Shown in pieces: positions 1 through 6,655 of a stretch of DNA of 6,893 nucleotides. The stretch lies in assembly GCA_018725275.1 (NCBI GenBank), contig QLUC01000086.1:1-6893 (forward strand), written 5' to 3'. Origin of the DNA: Bacillota bacterium. GTDB lineage: Bacteria; Bacillota; UBA994. The notes under the pieces are model-generated. The model was not told the DNA's origin. It searched no databases and was given only the letters and a program-made list of their open reading frames with translations. Both the position numbers and the translations under genes were made by a program. Positions within the stretch are counted from its first letter, which is position 1, and each line of letters opens with the position of its first letter.

Positions 1-2048
1 CCGCCCTCATCGACAAAGGCTCTCAAGGCCGATGCCCCGCTTGCCCCTAAGCCCCCCGTGTAGTCAGACGGGTAGGTTCCCGGAGGGTGACCCTGGTGCA
101 TGACATTAGGCTCTGCAGAGGGCAAAATCAATACATCATAGCTAGCCGACAAATTCCCTCGCCTAATATCCCGATCGCCTAAAGAAACATGTGGAAACTC
201 ATGTTCCTCAAGCACAAATCTCAACCAGCCTTCATCCGGGTTGGGCACACTGCTCTGATAGATGCCCACCCTAGGCGCTTTGACTCTCCCCATGGCCGCT
301 TGGTCTAGGTCATCGATTACACCTACCTTAAGACCATATTTCTCGCTCAAATCCATAACCAGGGCACAGGCCGTAGCACAGGCTTTGAGCAAGAATGTAC
401 CGGGCGGCAGACTATCACCATCTCTCTCCCGGTGCAATCTATAGACGTCAAAACCCGCTTCACATAACTTCAAAAAAGCTGTAAAGCAGCGATTAGCTTC
501 CGGGCGAATGTAGAGCCAGGAGCCATCAGTCGTACTTAAGTTTGGGCGAGAGAAAGAGGGGGTCTTGGTCAATTCGCGGAGCTCTGCCACCAAGGGTGCT
601 CTGACTTCCACGGCTGTTACGCCCATTTGTATGGGCAAGCTATGGGCGGTTGTATCATAGGGACGCTTAGGTGGACCACCAGGGTAGAGGCGTAGCTCCG
701 GGTAAAGCTGTTTTTCCAGCATCGTCTTGGCAAAAGCACCGTATGGTTGGTGCAACAAGATGACGAAAGTACCGGAAACGTAGTCCATGCCGTCGGCAGT
801 AAAGACATCTTGAGCCTCATGCACCTCTACGCCCGCAAACATCAAAATATCTAACAGTTCCACCATCACCAAGACATCCCTTTGTTCTCTAGGAATGAGG
901 TACGCGTAAACACCCTCCTTGACTAACAATGCTCGCCTGCTCACCAGCGAGAAATTTCTAAGCCACTGGCGACGAAATTTTGCGGCATGCATCAGGCAAG
1001 CCCAGGCGCATATTTTGTCATACTCTACAATGTCTTGCAGGCGCCACTGCCCCCCGGGCCAGGGTTCGGGTTGGTTCCAGCTCGCGATCCTCGGGTCTTG
1101 ACCCCTCCCGGCCTGCAAATCTTTGCTGTCTATGGTGATCGGGGTGGCGATACGCACGCTGGCCGCCTCCGAGAGAATGCGCACTCCACCATGATAATGC
1201 TGGTAGGCCCGGCTTGGGGACCAAGCATCGTATATGGCATTGGTCATAACCCCGGTCTTCCCTTGCGCGGTCAACTCCATAGCTATAGCCTGGCCGAGCC
1301 ACGCCACGCCCTGCCTGATGATTGGATCGACATTTGGGTCGTAGGGGTCGATAAAAGGGGGCAACACCAAGCGCGGCCCATCCGAATTCTGTTGGTGTTG
1401 ATCAAGGACAATATGTGGGCACCAATAGTTATGAAGTTTTTCGACAGCTAGACGCGTCTCCTGTTGGGTGAACATAAACCAGTCACGATTATTGTCATGA
1501 CCCGCGTACTTGTGGTACAAGAAAGGCGGTGCCGTGCCCTCGTAAGGCGTGCCTATAGTTTTTTTGTACCAACTAACCACCATATCGAGCCCATCAGGGT
1601 TGAGAGAGGGCACCAGGAGAAGAACAGTATTACAAAGAATCTCCTGCGTCTCGGGGGTATCACTGGTCGCCATTTCGTAAATTAGTTGCATGCTCATCTG
1701 CGACGCGCCCACCTCGGTGGCATGGATGCCGCAAGTCACGAGGACGACGGTTTTTCCCGCCTCTATCAGTCTAGTCAGCTCCTCCGCGCTCTGCCCACGT
1801 GGGTTAGCTAGCCTCTTTTGTATATCCCTTATTTCTGCTAGTCGCTCGTGGTTGGCAGGGGATGTAATGGTCAGCGCGATAAACGGGCGTCCTGCAGTGG
1901 TCATCCCCAGCGTATTAGCGCTAATTCTCGGGCTGTTGGCGGCAGCTAGCCTCGCATATTCCTCTATTTGTTCCCAGTTCGCGAGACACCGGTCAGCGCC
2001 AACGGGGAATCCTAGATATTCCTCGGGAGAAAGAAGTTTTACTGCCAC
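1..2048 (-). CDS. M14-family zinc metallopeptidase with C-terminal GATase1-like domain (3' end outside window)
   Basis: The reading frame is open without a stop for 682 codons and leaves the window at its left edge, so the C-terminus is missing. The start is GTG at 2048, preceded by AGGAGG with 7-nt spacing. Residues about 20-320 form an M14 carboxypeptidase-type domain. Zinc ligands are visible as HATE (H109, E112) and H218 in DQHQQ. NPDG lies at 150-153, the substrate-binding NNRDW at 186-190, and the likely catalytic glutamate is E294 in SEAAS. A middle region (about 320-590) contains conserved-looking stretches such as QPYG and PYDTTAHSLP. From about 593, RVGIYQS followed by DEGW and YDVLILPS resembles the start of a class I glutamine-amidotransferase-like fold, an architecture known in large bacterial M14 proteins. 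The N-terminus (VAVKLLSPEEYLG) shows no signal peptide, so a cytoplasmic location is inferred. Known M14 enzymes are mostly metallocarboxypeptidases; the substrate here is unknown. The gene is divergent from the decarboxylase. Confidence 0.9.
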   Translation of the reverse strand, partial: MAVKLLSPEEYLGFPVGADRCLANWEQIEEYARLAAANSPRISANTLGMTTAGRPFIALTITSPANHERLAEIRDIQKRLANPRGQSAEELTRLIEAGKTVVLVTCGIHATEVGASQMSMQLIYEMATSDTPETQEILCNTVLLLVPSLNPDGLDMVVSWYKKTIGTPYEGTAPPFLYHKYAGHDNNRDWFMFTQQETRLAVEKLHNYWCPHIVLDQHQQNSDGPRLVLPPFIDPYDPNVDPIIRQGVAWLGQAIAMELTAQGKTGVMTNAIYDAWSPSRAYQHYHGGVRILSEAASVRIATPITIDSKDLQAGRGQDPRIASWNQPEPWPGGQWRLQDIVEYDKICAWACLMHAAKFRRQWLRNFSLVSRRALLVKEGVYAYLIPREQRDVLVMVELLDILMFAGVEVHEAQDVFTADGMDYVSGTFVILLHQPYGAFAKTMLEKQLYPELRLYPGGPPKRPYDTTAHSLPIQMGVTAVEVRAPLVAELRELTKTPSFSRPNLSTTDGSWLYIRPEANRCFTAFLKLCEAGFDVYRLHRERDGDSLPPGTFLLKACATACALVMDLSEKYGLKVGVIDDLDQAAMGRVKAPRVGIYQSSVPNPDEGWLRFVLEEHEFPHVSLGDRDIRRGNLSASYDVLILPSAEPNVMHQGHPPGTYPSDYTGGLGASGASALRAFVDEG

Positions 2049-2055
2049 CTTGAGT

Positions 2056-2061
2056 CCTCCT
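2056..2061 (-). promoter_or_regulatory. Ribosome binding site of the M14 peptidase gene
   Basis: AGGAGG on the minus strand ends 7 nt before the GTG at 2048. It selects this GTG because no in-frame ATG with a comparable site lies nearby. Confidence 0.85.
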
Positions 2062-2107
2062 TCACTTGACCTCTGGAAAATTTCCTGTCCCGTATGTGCC
2101 AGAACTA

Positions 2108-2136
2108 TTGAAGAATGTCCCCCATGAGTTTAATAT
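2108..2136 (+). promoter_or_regulatory. Predicted sigma-A promoter for the decarboxylase gene
   Basis: TTGAAG (2108-2113) and TAATAT (2131-2136) are separated by exactly 17 nt. The predicted start near 2143 gives a leader of about 70 nt before the TTG start at 2213. The -10 box overlaps the left end of the palindrome at 2134-2145, and the initiation region overlaps the -10 box of the divergent promoter. Confidence 0.65.
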
Positions 2137-2145
2137 AACGTTATA
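2134..2145. repeat. Perfect 12-bp palindrome between divergent promoters
   Basis: TATAACGTTATA is self-complementary and centred between 2139 and 2140. Its right half is the minus-strand -10 box (TATAAC) and its left end overlaps the plus-strand -10 box. It may simply be two back-to-back -10 elements, or it could double as an operator; the sequence does not decide between these. Confidence 0.6.
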
Positions 2146-2168
2146 CGCAAAAGTCACCGAACTCACAA
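2140..2168 (-). promoter_or_regulatory. Predicted sigma-A promoter for the M14 peptidase gene
   Basis: On the minus strand, TTGTGA (2168-2163) and TATAAC (2145-2140) are separated by 17 nt, the optimal sigma-70/sigma-A spacing. The predicted transcription start near 2133 gives a leader of about 85 nt. The -10 box is half of a palindrome adjoining the opposing promoter's -10 box. This is a consensus match only. Confidence 0.6.
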
Positions 2169-2199
2169 CAAGTTGAGAAGTCGAGCTAGCGGTGGGAGT

Positions 2200-2205
2200 A
2201 GGAGG
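2200..2205 (+). promoter_or_regulatory. Ribosome binding site that sets the decarboxylase TTG start
   Basis: AGGAGG lies 7 nt before TTG at 2213. An in-frame GTG at 2192 lies upstream of this site, and an in-frame ATG at 2240 has no Shine-Dalgarno sequence before it. TTG is therefore the best-supported start. Confidence 0.75.
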
Positions 2206-2212
2206 CGGCACA

Positions 2213-3700
2213 TTGAACAATCGAAAAGACCAAGCCCGCATGGCACTTGAACGCAGGCAGAGCCGAACGCCTATCTTTGATGCCCTGCGCAACTATGTGC
2301 GAGAAGGCACGCTTTCTTTTCATGTGCCTGGCCACAAACACGGCAAGGGCTTACCCGAGTTTACCCGCTTTGTGGGGAAGAACATCATGAACATTGATCT
2401 CACCATCATGCCTGACCTAGATAGCATCTACAAGCCCCTCGGGCCGATTAGTGAGGCACAGGAACTCGCGGCCGAGGCTTTTGGCGCAGAATATGCTCAT
2501 TTTTTAAGTAACGGGACTACCGCGGGTATCCACTGCATGATGATGGCTACGCTAAAGCCCGGAGATAAAGTCGTCGTGCCGCGCAATGTCCACAAATCGG
2601 TTGTTTCGGCGCTCATCCTCACCGGTGCCGAGCCGGTATATATTCAGCCATATGTCGATAACTACCTCGGCATTGCCATGGCCATCACCGCCGACGAGGT
2701 CAGGCAGTCGCTGCGCCAGCACCCCGAGTCTAAGGCCATTTTCCTCATCAATACCACCTTCTATGGCATGGCCCCGGAGCTGGAACGCATTGTGGAAATA
2801 GCCGAAGATTACGAGATACCTGTGTTAGTTGACGAAGCGCACGGAGCCCATCTCAGTTTCAATTCAGGGCTGCCAATTTCCGCTATGGCGGCTGGGGCGG
2901 ATATGGCAGCGCTTAGCACGCACAAATTACTCGGCTCAATGACCCAGAGCAGCGTCCTCCTAACCCGAGGTGATTTTATCGACCATGATTACACGAAAAC
3001 AACACTTAACCTCGCGCAGACAACGAGCCCTTCATACCCTCTCTTGGCTTCTATTGACGTGGCTCGCAAACAGGCGTTTTTTCGCGGCGATGAGATGCTG
3101 ACCCATGCTATTAACATCGCCAACTGGGCGCGGTATGAAATTAACAACAATATCCCGGGGTTCTATGTGTACGGCAATGACTTAGTAGGGCAGCTGGGCT
3201 GTCATGACTACGACCCCACCAAGCTGTGCATCAACGTGCGCTCACTGGGTGTTTCGGGGTTTGAGATTGAACGCATTCTGCGCCAAGGGTTTCATATCCA
3301 GGTAGATCTATCTGATCTCTACAATGTCCTCTGCGTGGTGACCATTGCCGACACCAAGGAAACTGTACGCGCCCTCGTCCACGCCCTTTCGGAAATAGCG
3401 CGCAAGTACACGGTGCAAGACGTGCGGGAGAGTCCTATAGAACTCCCTCCCATACCCGCCCTAGCCTACCTCCCGCGCGAGGCCTTCTATGCGGAGAGCA
3501 AACGCGTTCCCCTAGAACAGGCCAAGGGGAAAATCGTGGCTGAAATGCTCATGGCTTACCCACCTGGAATTCCGCTCATCTGCCCGGGTGAGATATTGAC
3601 CCAAGACATAATTGATTACGTGCGCATGTTGCGCAAAGCTGATGCCCAAATTTACGGCACGGAAGACCCCACCGCCGAACACATTAAAATAATCCGCTAG
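2213..3700 (+). CDS. Orn/Lys/Arg decarboxylase family protein (PLP-dependent)
   Basis: This is a complete 495-residue enzyme of the fold-type I pyridoxal-phosphate decarboxylases that turn arginine, lysine or ornithine into agmatine, cadaverine or putrescine plus CO2. The N-terminal family signature HVPGHKHGKG is at residues 37-46. DEAHGAH at 207-213 supplies the cofactor-binding aspartate and histidine. STHK at 235-238 contains the Schiff-base lysine K238. The C-terminal domain carries PPGIPLICPGE at 450-460. The length and the lack of an N-terminal response-regulator-like wing domain fit the short Gram-positive type (SpeA/YaaO-like) rather than the long inducible CadA/AdiA type. The cytoplasmic location is inferred. 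The gene appears monocistronic, with its own promoter upstream and a terminator 24 nt after the TAG stop. Which amino acid is the substrate cannot be read from the sequence; arginine is plausible by analogy with Bacillus SpeA. Confidence 0.93.
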   Translation: MNNRKDQARMALERRQSRTPIFDALRNYVREGTLSFHVPGHKHGKGLPEFTRFVGKNIMNIDLTIMPDLDSIYKPLGPISEAQELAAEAFGAEYAHFLSNGTTAGIHCMMMATLKPGDKVVVPRNVHKSVVSALILTGAEPVYIQPYVDNYLGIAMAITADEVRQSLRQHPESKAIFLINTTFYGMAPELERIVEIAEDYEIPVLVDEAHGAHLSFNSGLPISAMAAGADMAALSTHKLLGSMTQSSVLLTRGDFIDHDYTKTTLNLAQTTSPSYPLLASIDVARKQAFFRGDEMLTHAINIANWARYEINNNIPGFYVYGNDLVGQLGCHDYDPTKLCINVRSLGVSGFEIERILRQGFHIQVDLSDLYNVLCVVTIADTKETVRALVHALSEIARKYTVQDVRESPIELPPIPALAYLPREAFYAESKRVPLEQAKGKIVAEMLMAYPPGIPLICPGEILTQDIIDYVRMLRKADAQIYGTEDPTAEHIKIIR

Positions 3701-3723
3701 TGAACTTCGCGCCCGTTTATTCT

Positions 3724-3761
3724 AAGAGGCTAACTCATACGACTGAGCCAGCCTCTTTTTT
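3724..3761 (+). terminator. Intrinsic terminator after the decarboxylase gene
   Basis: AAGAGGCT (3724-3731) pairs with AGCCTCTT (3750-3757), and the inner CTCA/TGAG pairs after a 2x2 mismatch. A run of six T (3756-3761) follows on the plus strand. On the minus strand the same hairpin lies just past the tldE stop but is followed by AGAATAAA rather than a T-run, so it would be a weak terminator in that direction. Confidence 0.85.
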
Positions 3762-3775
3762 GTGTGGGCGAATGG

Positions 3776-5122
3776 CTACTTGCCAGAAACCGCTAGGGAA
3801 CCGATAAGCAAAGATGGTGCGGCGATAGAACCCATCTTGAAGTGGAGGTCGTTCCCAACCTCTTGCACATCGGACAACATCTTGAAGAAGTTGCCGGCAA
3901 TGGTCACTTGGTTGACCGGCCTCACCACCTGGCCGCCCCGCACTAGGTAGCCATAGGCAGAGAGTGAGAAATCCCCGGAGACAGGGTTCGCACCGGAGTG
4001 GGTCCCCTGCACAGCGATGATAATTAACCCATGCTCGATGTGGGCCACTAAATCTGCGTAGTCCCTTTTCCCCGGTTGAATATAAAGGTTAGTGGGGGCA
4101 ACAGTGACCGGGGCATTAAACGCCATCTTGTAGGCATTGCCGGTGGAGTTTACGCCGTCTTTTTTTGCGGTTTTCAAATTATGCAGGAGAGTCATCAGCC
4201 TACCTGCCAACACCACTTCCTTCGCAGCGGTGGCTACACCCTCGGCGTCAAAGGGGGCGGAATTGGGCCTCTCCGGCATGTGTGGGTCGTCAATGATGGT
4301 TATATTGCTGCTCATAATTTGCTCGCCCTGCTTGTCTTTTAGCAAAGATAGGCCTTTTTGTACCGCTTCGGCCGAAAAGGACGAGGCGAATGTCGCCAGA
4401 AACTCGCCGGCGACATCATGCCTAAGGAGCACCGGGTACTGCCCTGATTCTATGCTAGCCGCTCCTAGGAGAGAAATAGCCTCTTCTACAGCTTCCTTTG
4501 CCAAGGTGGCTGGGTCAAAACGACTGAAGTCACGGGATGAAAAGAAGGCGTAGGCAGACTTGGTGTCTTCACCCTCCTTGACCACCGCTGCCACGTAACC
4601 GTCGGCGAAGTTACCCTGATGGGCAAGATTGAGCCCCTTGGTGTTCATAAGCATGGTCTCGCCGGAGCTGTTCCCCAAGCTCACCTGCACTGTGGACACT
4701 CGAACGTCGAGCCCATAGGCCTTTTGCTCAACTTCCTTTACCCAAGTTATTTTCTCCGCCGCCAAGACCTGCTCTAGGGCAGGAGAAAAGGAGCAAATAT
4801 CTGCATAAGTGGCTTCCGGGGACCCCCCGAAGATTTCTTCTGGGTCTTCGCTGTCGATAACGGCGGCATTAGCCCGCGCATCATCGACAAGTAGCGCCAC
4901 TGAGTCTGCGGAGAGGTTCTCGGTGAACGAATATCCCATTCGCCCATTGATGAGCCCGCGGAATGACAGACCGCGTGACTGGGCGAGAGTGTAGCTGTCA
5001 ATTTCAGACTTAAATACCCCCACGCGGAAGAGGTTGCGTGAGGCCACATAGGCCTCCATAGCGTCAAATCCCATTTCTCGTCCTGCAGCGAAAAGTTTTT
5101 CGGCAAAAACTTTGACTTCCAC
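3776..5122 (-). CDS. tldE: TldE/PmbA, non-catalytic subunit of the TldD/TldE metalloprotease
   Basis: This 448-residue protein of the PmbA/TldE family is the partner of TldD. In characterised bacteria the TldD/E complex trims unstructured peptides, such as leader peptides of microcin B17-type modified peptides, and degrades the CcdA antitoxin. The start is GTG at 5122, one nucleotide after the tldD stop, with AAAGGGGG 9 nt upstream. An in-frame TTG at 5152 inside tldD is possible but has no such site. Ungapped alignment from the shared PV (P230 here, P232 in TldD) puts A243, T244 and S248 where TldD has its HExxxH residues. M430 in KMGSI stands where TldD has the C-terminal cysteine. It therefore lacks the metal site, as is normal for this subunit. 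The C-terminal GNFFKMLSDVQEVGNDL stretch is typical of the family. No signal peptide or membrane segment is seen. Translation is probably coupled to tldD. Confidence 0.93.
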   Translation of the reverse strand: MEVKVFAEKLFAAGREMGFDAMEAYVASRNLFRVGVFKSEIDSYTLAQSRGLSFRGLINGRMGYSFTENLSADSVALLVDDARANAAVIDSEDPEEIFGGSPEATYADICSFSPALEQVLAAEKITWVKEVEQKAYGLDVRVSTVQVSLGNSSGETMLMNTKGLNLAHQGNFADGYVAAVVKEGEDTKSAYAFFSSRDFSRFDPATLAKEAVEEAISLLGAASIESGQYPVLLRHDVAGEFLATFASSFSAEAVQKGLSLLKDKQGEQIMSSNITIIDDPHMPERPNSAPFDAEGVATAAKEVVLAGRLMTLLHNLKTAKKDGVNSTGNAYKMAFNAPVTVAPTNLYIQPGKRDYADLVAHIEHGLIIIAVQGTHSGANPVSGDFSLSAYGYLVRGGQVVRPVNQVTIAGNFFKMLSDVQEVGNDLHFKMGSIAAPSLLIGSLAVSGK

Positions 5123-5123
5123 T

Positions 5124-6521
5124 TTACTTGTCCCCCTTTCTGCCACCGACAATCATCTCTGAAACGCGAATAGTGGGCTGCCCTACATCCGCCGGTAAGG
5201 AGCCGCTGATCGAGCCACACATGCCCTGCCCACAAGCTAAATTATCAGCCACCATGTCAATTTTTAAGAGCACGTCCGAGCCCTGACCGATGAGCGTCGC
5301 TCCTCTCACCGGCTCCGCCAATTTGCCGTTGCGGACCATGTATCCTTCGTTTACGGCAAAATTGAACTCCCCGGTGGCTGGATTCACTGAGCCGCCACCC
5401 ATGTAGCGCGCAAACAAACCATACTCCGTACTAGCTATGATCTCCTCGCGAGTGTGGGACCCCGGCAAAATAAAGGTGTTAGTCATGCGTGAAGTAGGAG
5501 CAAATTTGTAGGACTGGCGACGGGAATTCCCGGTAGCAGGTACATTCATGCGACGACCGTTGTACAAATCGACCATGTAGCCCTTCAGCACCCCGGCCTC
5601 GATGAGAAGGTTGCGTTGCGATACATGCCCCTCATCGTCTACATTCAAACTGCCCCACGCATTAGGGATGGTGCCATCGTCCACCGCACTCACTACGCTA
5701 CTCGCAATCTTCTCCCCTAATTTATCGGCAAAAACAGAGGTTTTTTTCGCTACCGACGTCGCCTCAAGGCTGTGACCACAGGCTTCATGGAAAATAACCC
5801 CACCAAACTCGTTGTCGATGATCACCGGGATGCGCCCGCTTGGCGCGTACGGGGCATGAATCATGGTAGTCGCGATGCGGGCCGCCTCTTGGGCATAATC
5901 CTCAATTTTGATGTTGTCGTAAAACTCAAAGCCCATGTGCGCGCCCGGGGCATATGTGCCGGACTGTTTTTCCGGTCCTTTAGAGGCGATGGCGGTAATC
6001 GCAGTGCGCGTGCGCACTCTTTGGTCCTCCACATAAAGCCCTAGGGAGTTAGCGATTTGCACTTTTTGGTCCTCGTCAAAGTAACGCACCATAACTTGCG
6101 AGATGACCGGGTCATATTCTTTGGCAGCATGATAAGCCCTAGCCATCAAGGAAACTTTGTCTTGTTTGACTATCTCATGCGGATAAATTCTGATGGGGTT
6201 AATGAGCAGTGGCTCGTCCTTCATAAAACTCAAAGTTATGTTGCGCGAGATGGTCTCCGGCGAGATGGCCGCCGCCGCTTCTTTCGCCACCTTGATAAGG
6301 TTGTCTCTACTGTAATCATTGGTATAGGCATAGACATAGTTCGTCCCCTTGAGAATGCGCACACCTATGCCATAGTCACGCCCCGAAACACCACTATCAA
6401 CTTTGCCCCCAATCATGGAAAGAATGGTACTAAAACGATCTTCTACGAATACTTCGGCAAAATCTCCCCCAGTGCTCAGTCCGGCTAGCAAAATGTCCTC
6501 CAGCAGTGGTTTGGCAAGCAC
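5124..6521 (-). CDS. tldD: TldD, catalytic subunit of the TldD/TldE zinc metalloprotease
   Basis: This complete 465-residue protein is close to the usual TldD length of about 460-480. The U62-type zinc motif HEACGHSLE is at residues 245-253, giving H245, E246 and H250 as metal and catalytic residues. The family's C-terminal signature GQGMCGSISG (from 431) includes C435, the likely further metal ligand, and IRVSEMIVGGR follows near the end. The start is GTG at 6521 with AAAGGGGG 7 nt upstream; the first internal methionine is about 35 residues in, so the GTG is well supported. The protein pairs with TldE to form a cytoplasmic chamber-like protease acting on small unfolded peptides. The gene is first in a two-gene operon with tldE. 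No modified-peptide precursor or synthetase gene is visible in the window, so the physiological substrate is unknown. Confidence 0.95.
   Translation of the reverse strand: MLAKPLLEDILLAGLSTGGDFAEVFVEDRFSTILSMIGGKVDSGVSGRDYGIGVRILKGTNYVYAYTNDYSRDNLIKVAKEAAAAISPETISRNITLSFMKDEPLLINPIRIYPHEIVKQDKVSLMARAYHAAKEYDPVISQVMVRYFDEDQKVQIANSLGLYVEDQRVRTRTAITAIASKGPEKQSGTYAPGAHMGFEFYDNIKIEDYAQEAARIATTMIHAPYAPSGRIPVIIDNEFGGVIFHEACGHSLEATSVAKKTSVFADKLGEKIASSVVSAVDDGTIPNAWGSLNVDDEGHVSQRNLLIEAGVLKGYMVDLYNGRRMNVPATGNSRRQSYKFAPTSRMTNTFILPGSHTREEIIASTEYGLFARYMGGGSVNPATGEFNFAVNEGYMVRNGKLAEPVRGATLIGQGSDVLLKIDMVADNLACGQGMCGSISGSLPADVGQPTIRVSEMIVGGRKGDK
5132..5139 (-). promoter_or_regulatory. Ribosome binding site of tldE inside the tldD 3' end
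   Basis: AAAGGGGG on the minus strand lies within the last codons of tldD, 9 nt before the tldE GTG. Ribosomes finishing tldD would uncover or reuse it, which supports translational coupling and the start at 5122. Confidence 0.7.
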
Positions 6522-6528
6522 CTATTAA

Positions 6529-6536
6529 CCCCCTTT
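6529..6536 (-). promoter_or_regulatory. Ribosome binding site of tldD
   Basis: AAAGGGGG on the minus strand ends 7 nt before the GTG at 6521 and fixes that start. It is the same octamer found before tldE. Confidence 0.75.
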
Positions 6537-6549
6537 AGATATTTCGTTT

Positions 6550-6579
6550 ATGCTAAGAATTATTTCGCTCTAAGACCAA
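6550..6579 (-). promoter_or_regulatory. Possible weak promoter for the tldD-tldE operon
   Basis: On the minus strand, TTGGTC (6579-6574) and TAGCAT (6555-6550) are 18 nt apart. The match to consensus is partial (3/6 and 4/6). It is the best candidate in the gap between the upstream terminator and tldD, where a promoter is expected. Confidence 0.3.
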
Positions 6580-6612
6580 CAATTCCTGCCGACCCGATAG
6601 GCAATTTGGCGC

Positions 6613-6642
6613 AAAAAAGTAAGCCCCGCGGGGCTTACTTTT
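6613..6642 (-). terminator. Perfectly palindromic intrinsic terminator of the low-complexity protein gene
   Basis: AAAAGTAAGCCCCG (6615-6628) is followed directly by its exact reverse complement (6629-6642), a 28-nt palindrome with a GC-rich core. On the minus strand it ends in six T (6618-6613), 14 nt beyond the TAA at 6656-6658. On the plus strand it ends in four T, so it could act in both directions. It should insulate tldD from the upstream gene. Confidence 0.88.
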
Positions 6643-6655
6643 GGTTTCGCCATTG

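Noticed and set aside
987..1451. Plus-strand open frame of 154 codons
   Set aside because: It lies wholly antisense to the M14 domain, whose zinc, NNRD and SEAAS motifs are read on the other strand. Its translation resembles no family and it has no convincing ribosome binding site.
1690..2127. Plus-strand open frame of 145 codons
   Set aside because: It is antisense to the N-terminal part of the M14 gene and runs across its ribosome binding site. It is best explained as a shadow of the real gene.
2163..2178. Small inverted repeat CTCA...TGAG in the decarboxylase leader as a riboswitch or operator
   Set aside because: The 4-bp stem is too short to support a structured element, and the leader of about 70 nt shows no known riboswitch pattern.
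4403..4420. HDVAGE in TldE as a degenerate zinc motif
   Set aside because: Alignment from the shared PV dipeptide places it opposite NEFGGV of TldD, eight residues before the true metal motif, so it is not a relic of HExxxH.
4137..4553. Plus-strand open frame of 138 codons
   Set aside because: It is antisense to tldE, which is continuous and conserved-looking across this stretch; there are no promoter or ribosome site features.
4774..5235. Minus-strand open frame of 153 codons overlapping the tldD/tldE junction
   Set aside because: It is out of frame with both genes, while the tldD C-terminus and tldE N-terminus are clearly family-like in their own frames.
6057..6488. Plus-strand open frame of 143 codons
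   Set aside because: It is antisense to the N-terminal third of tldD and its translation shows no recognisable motif.
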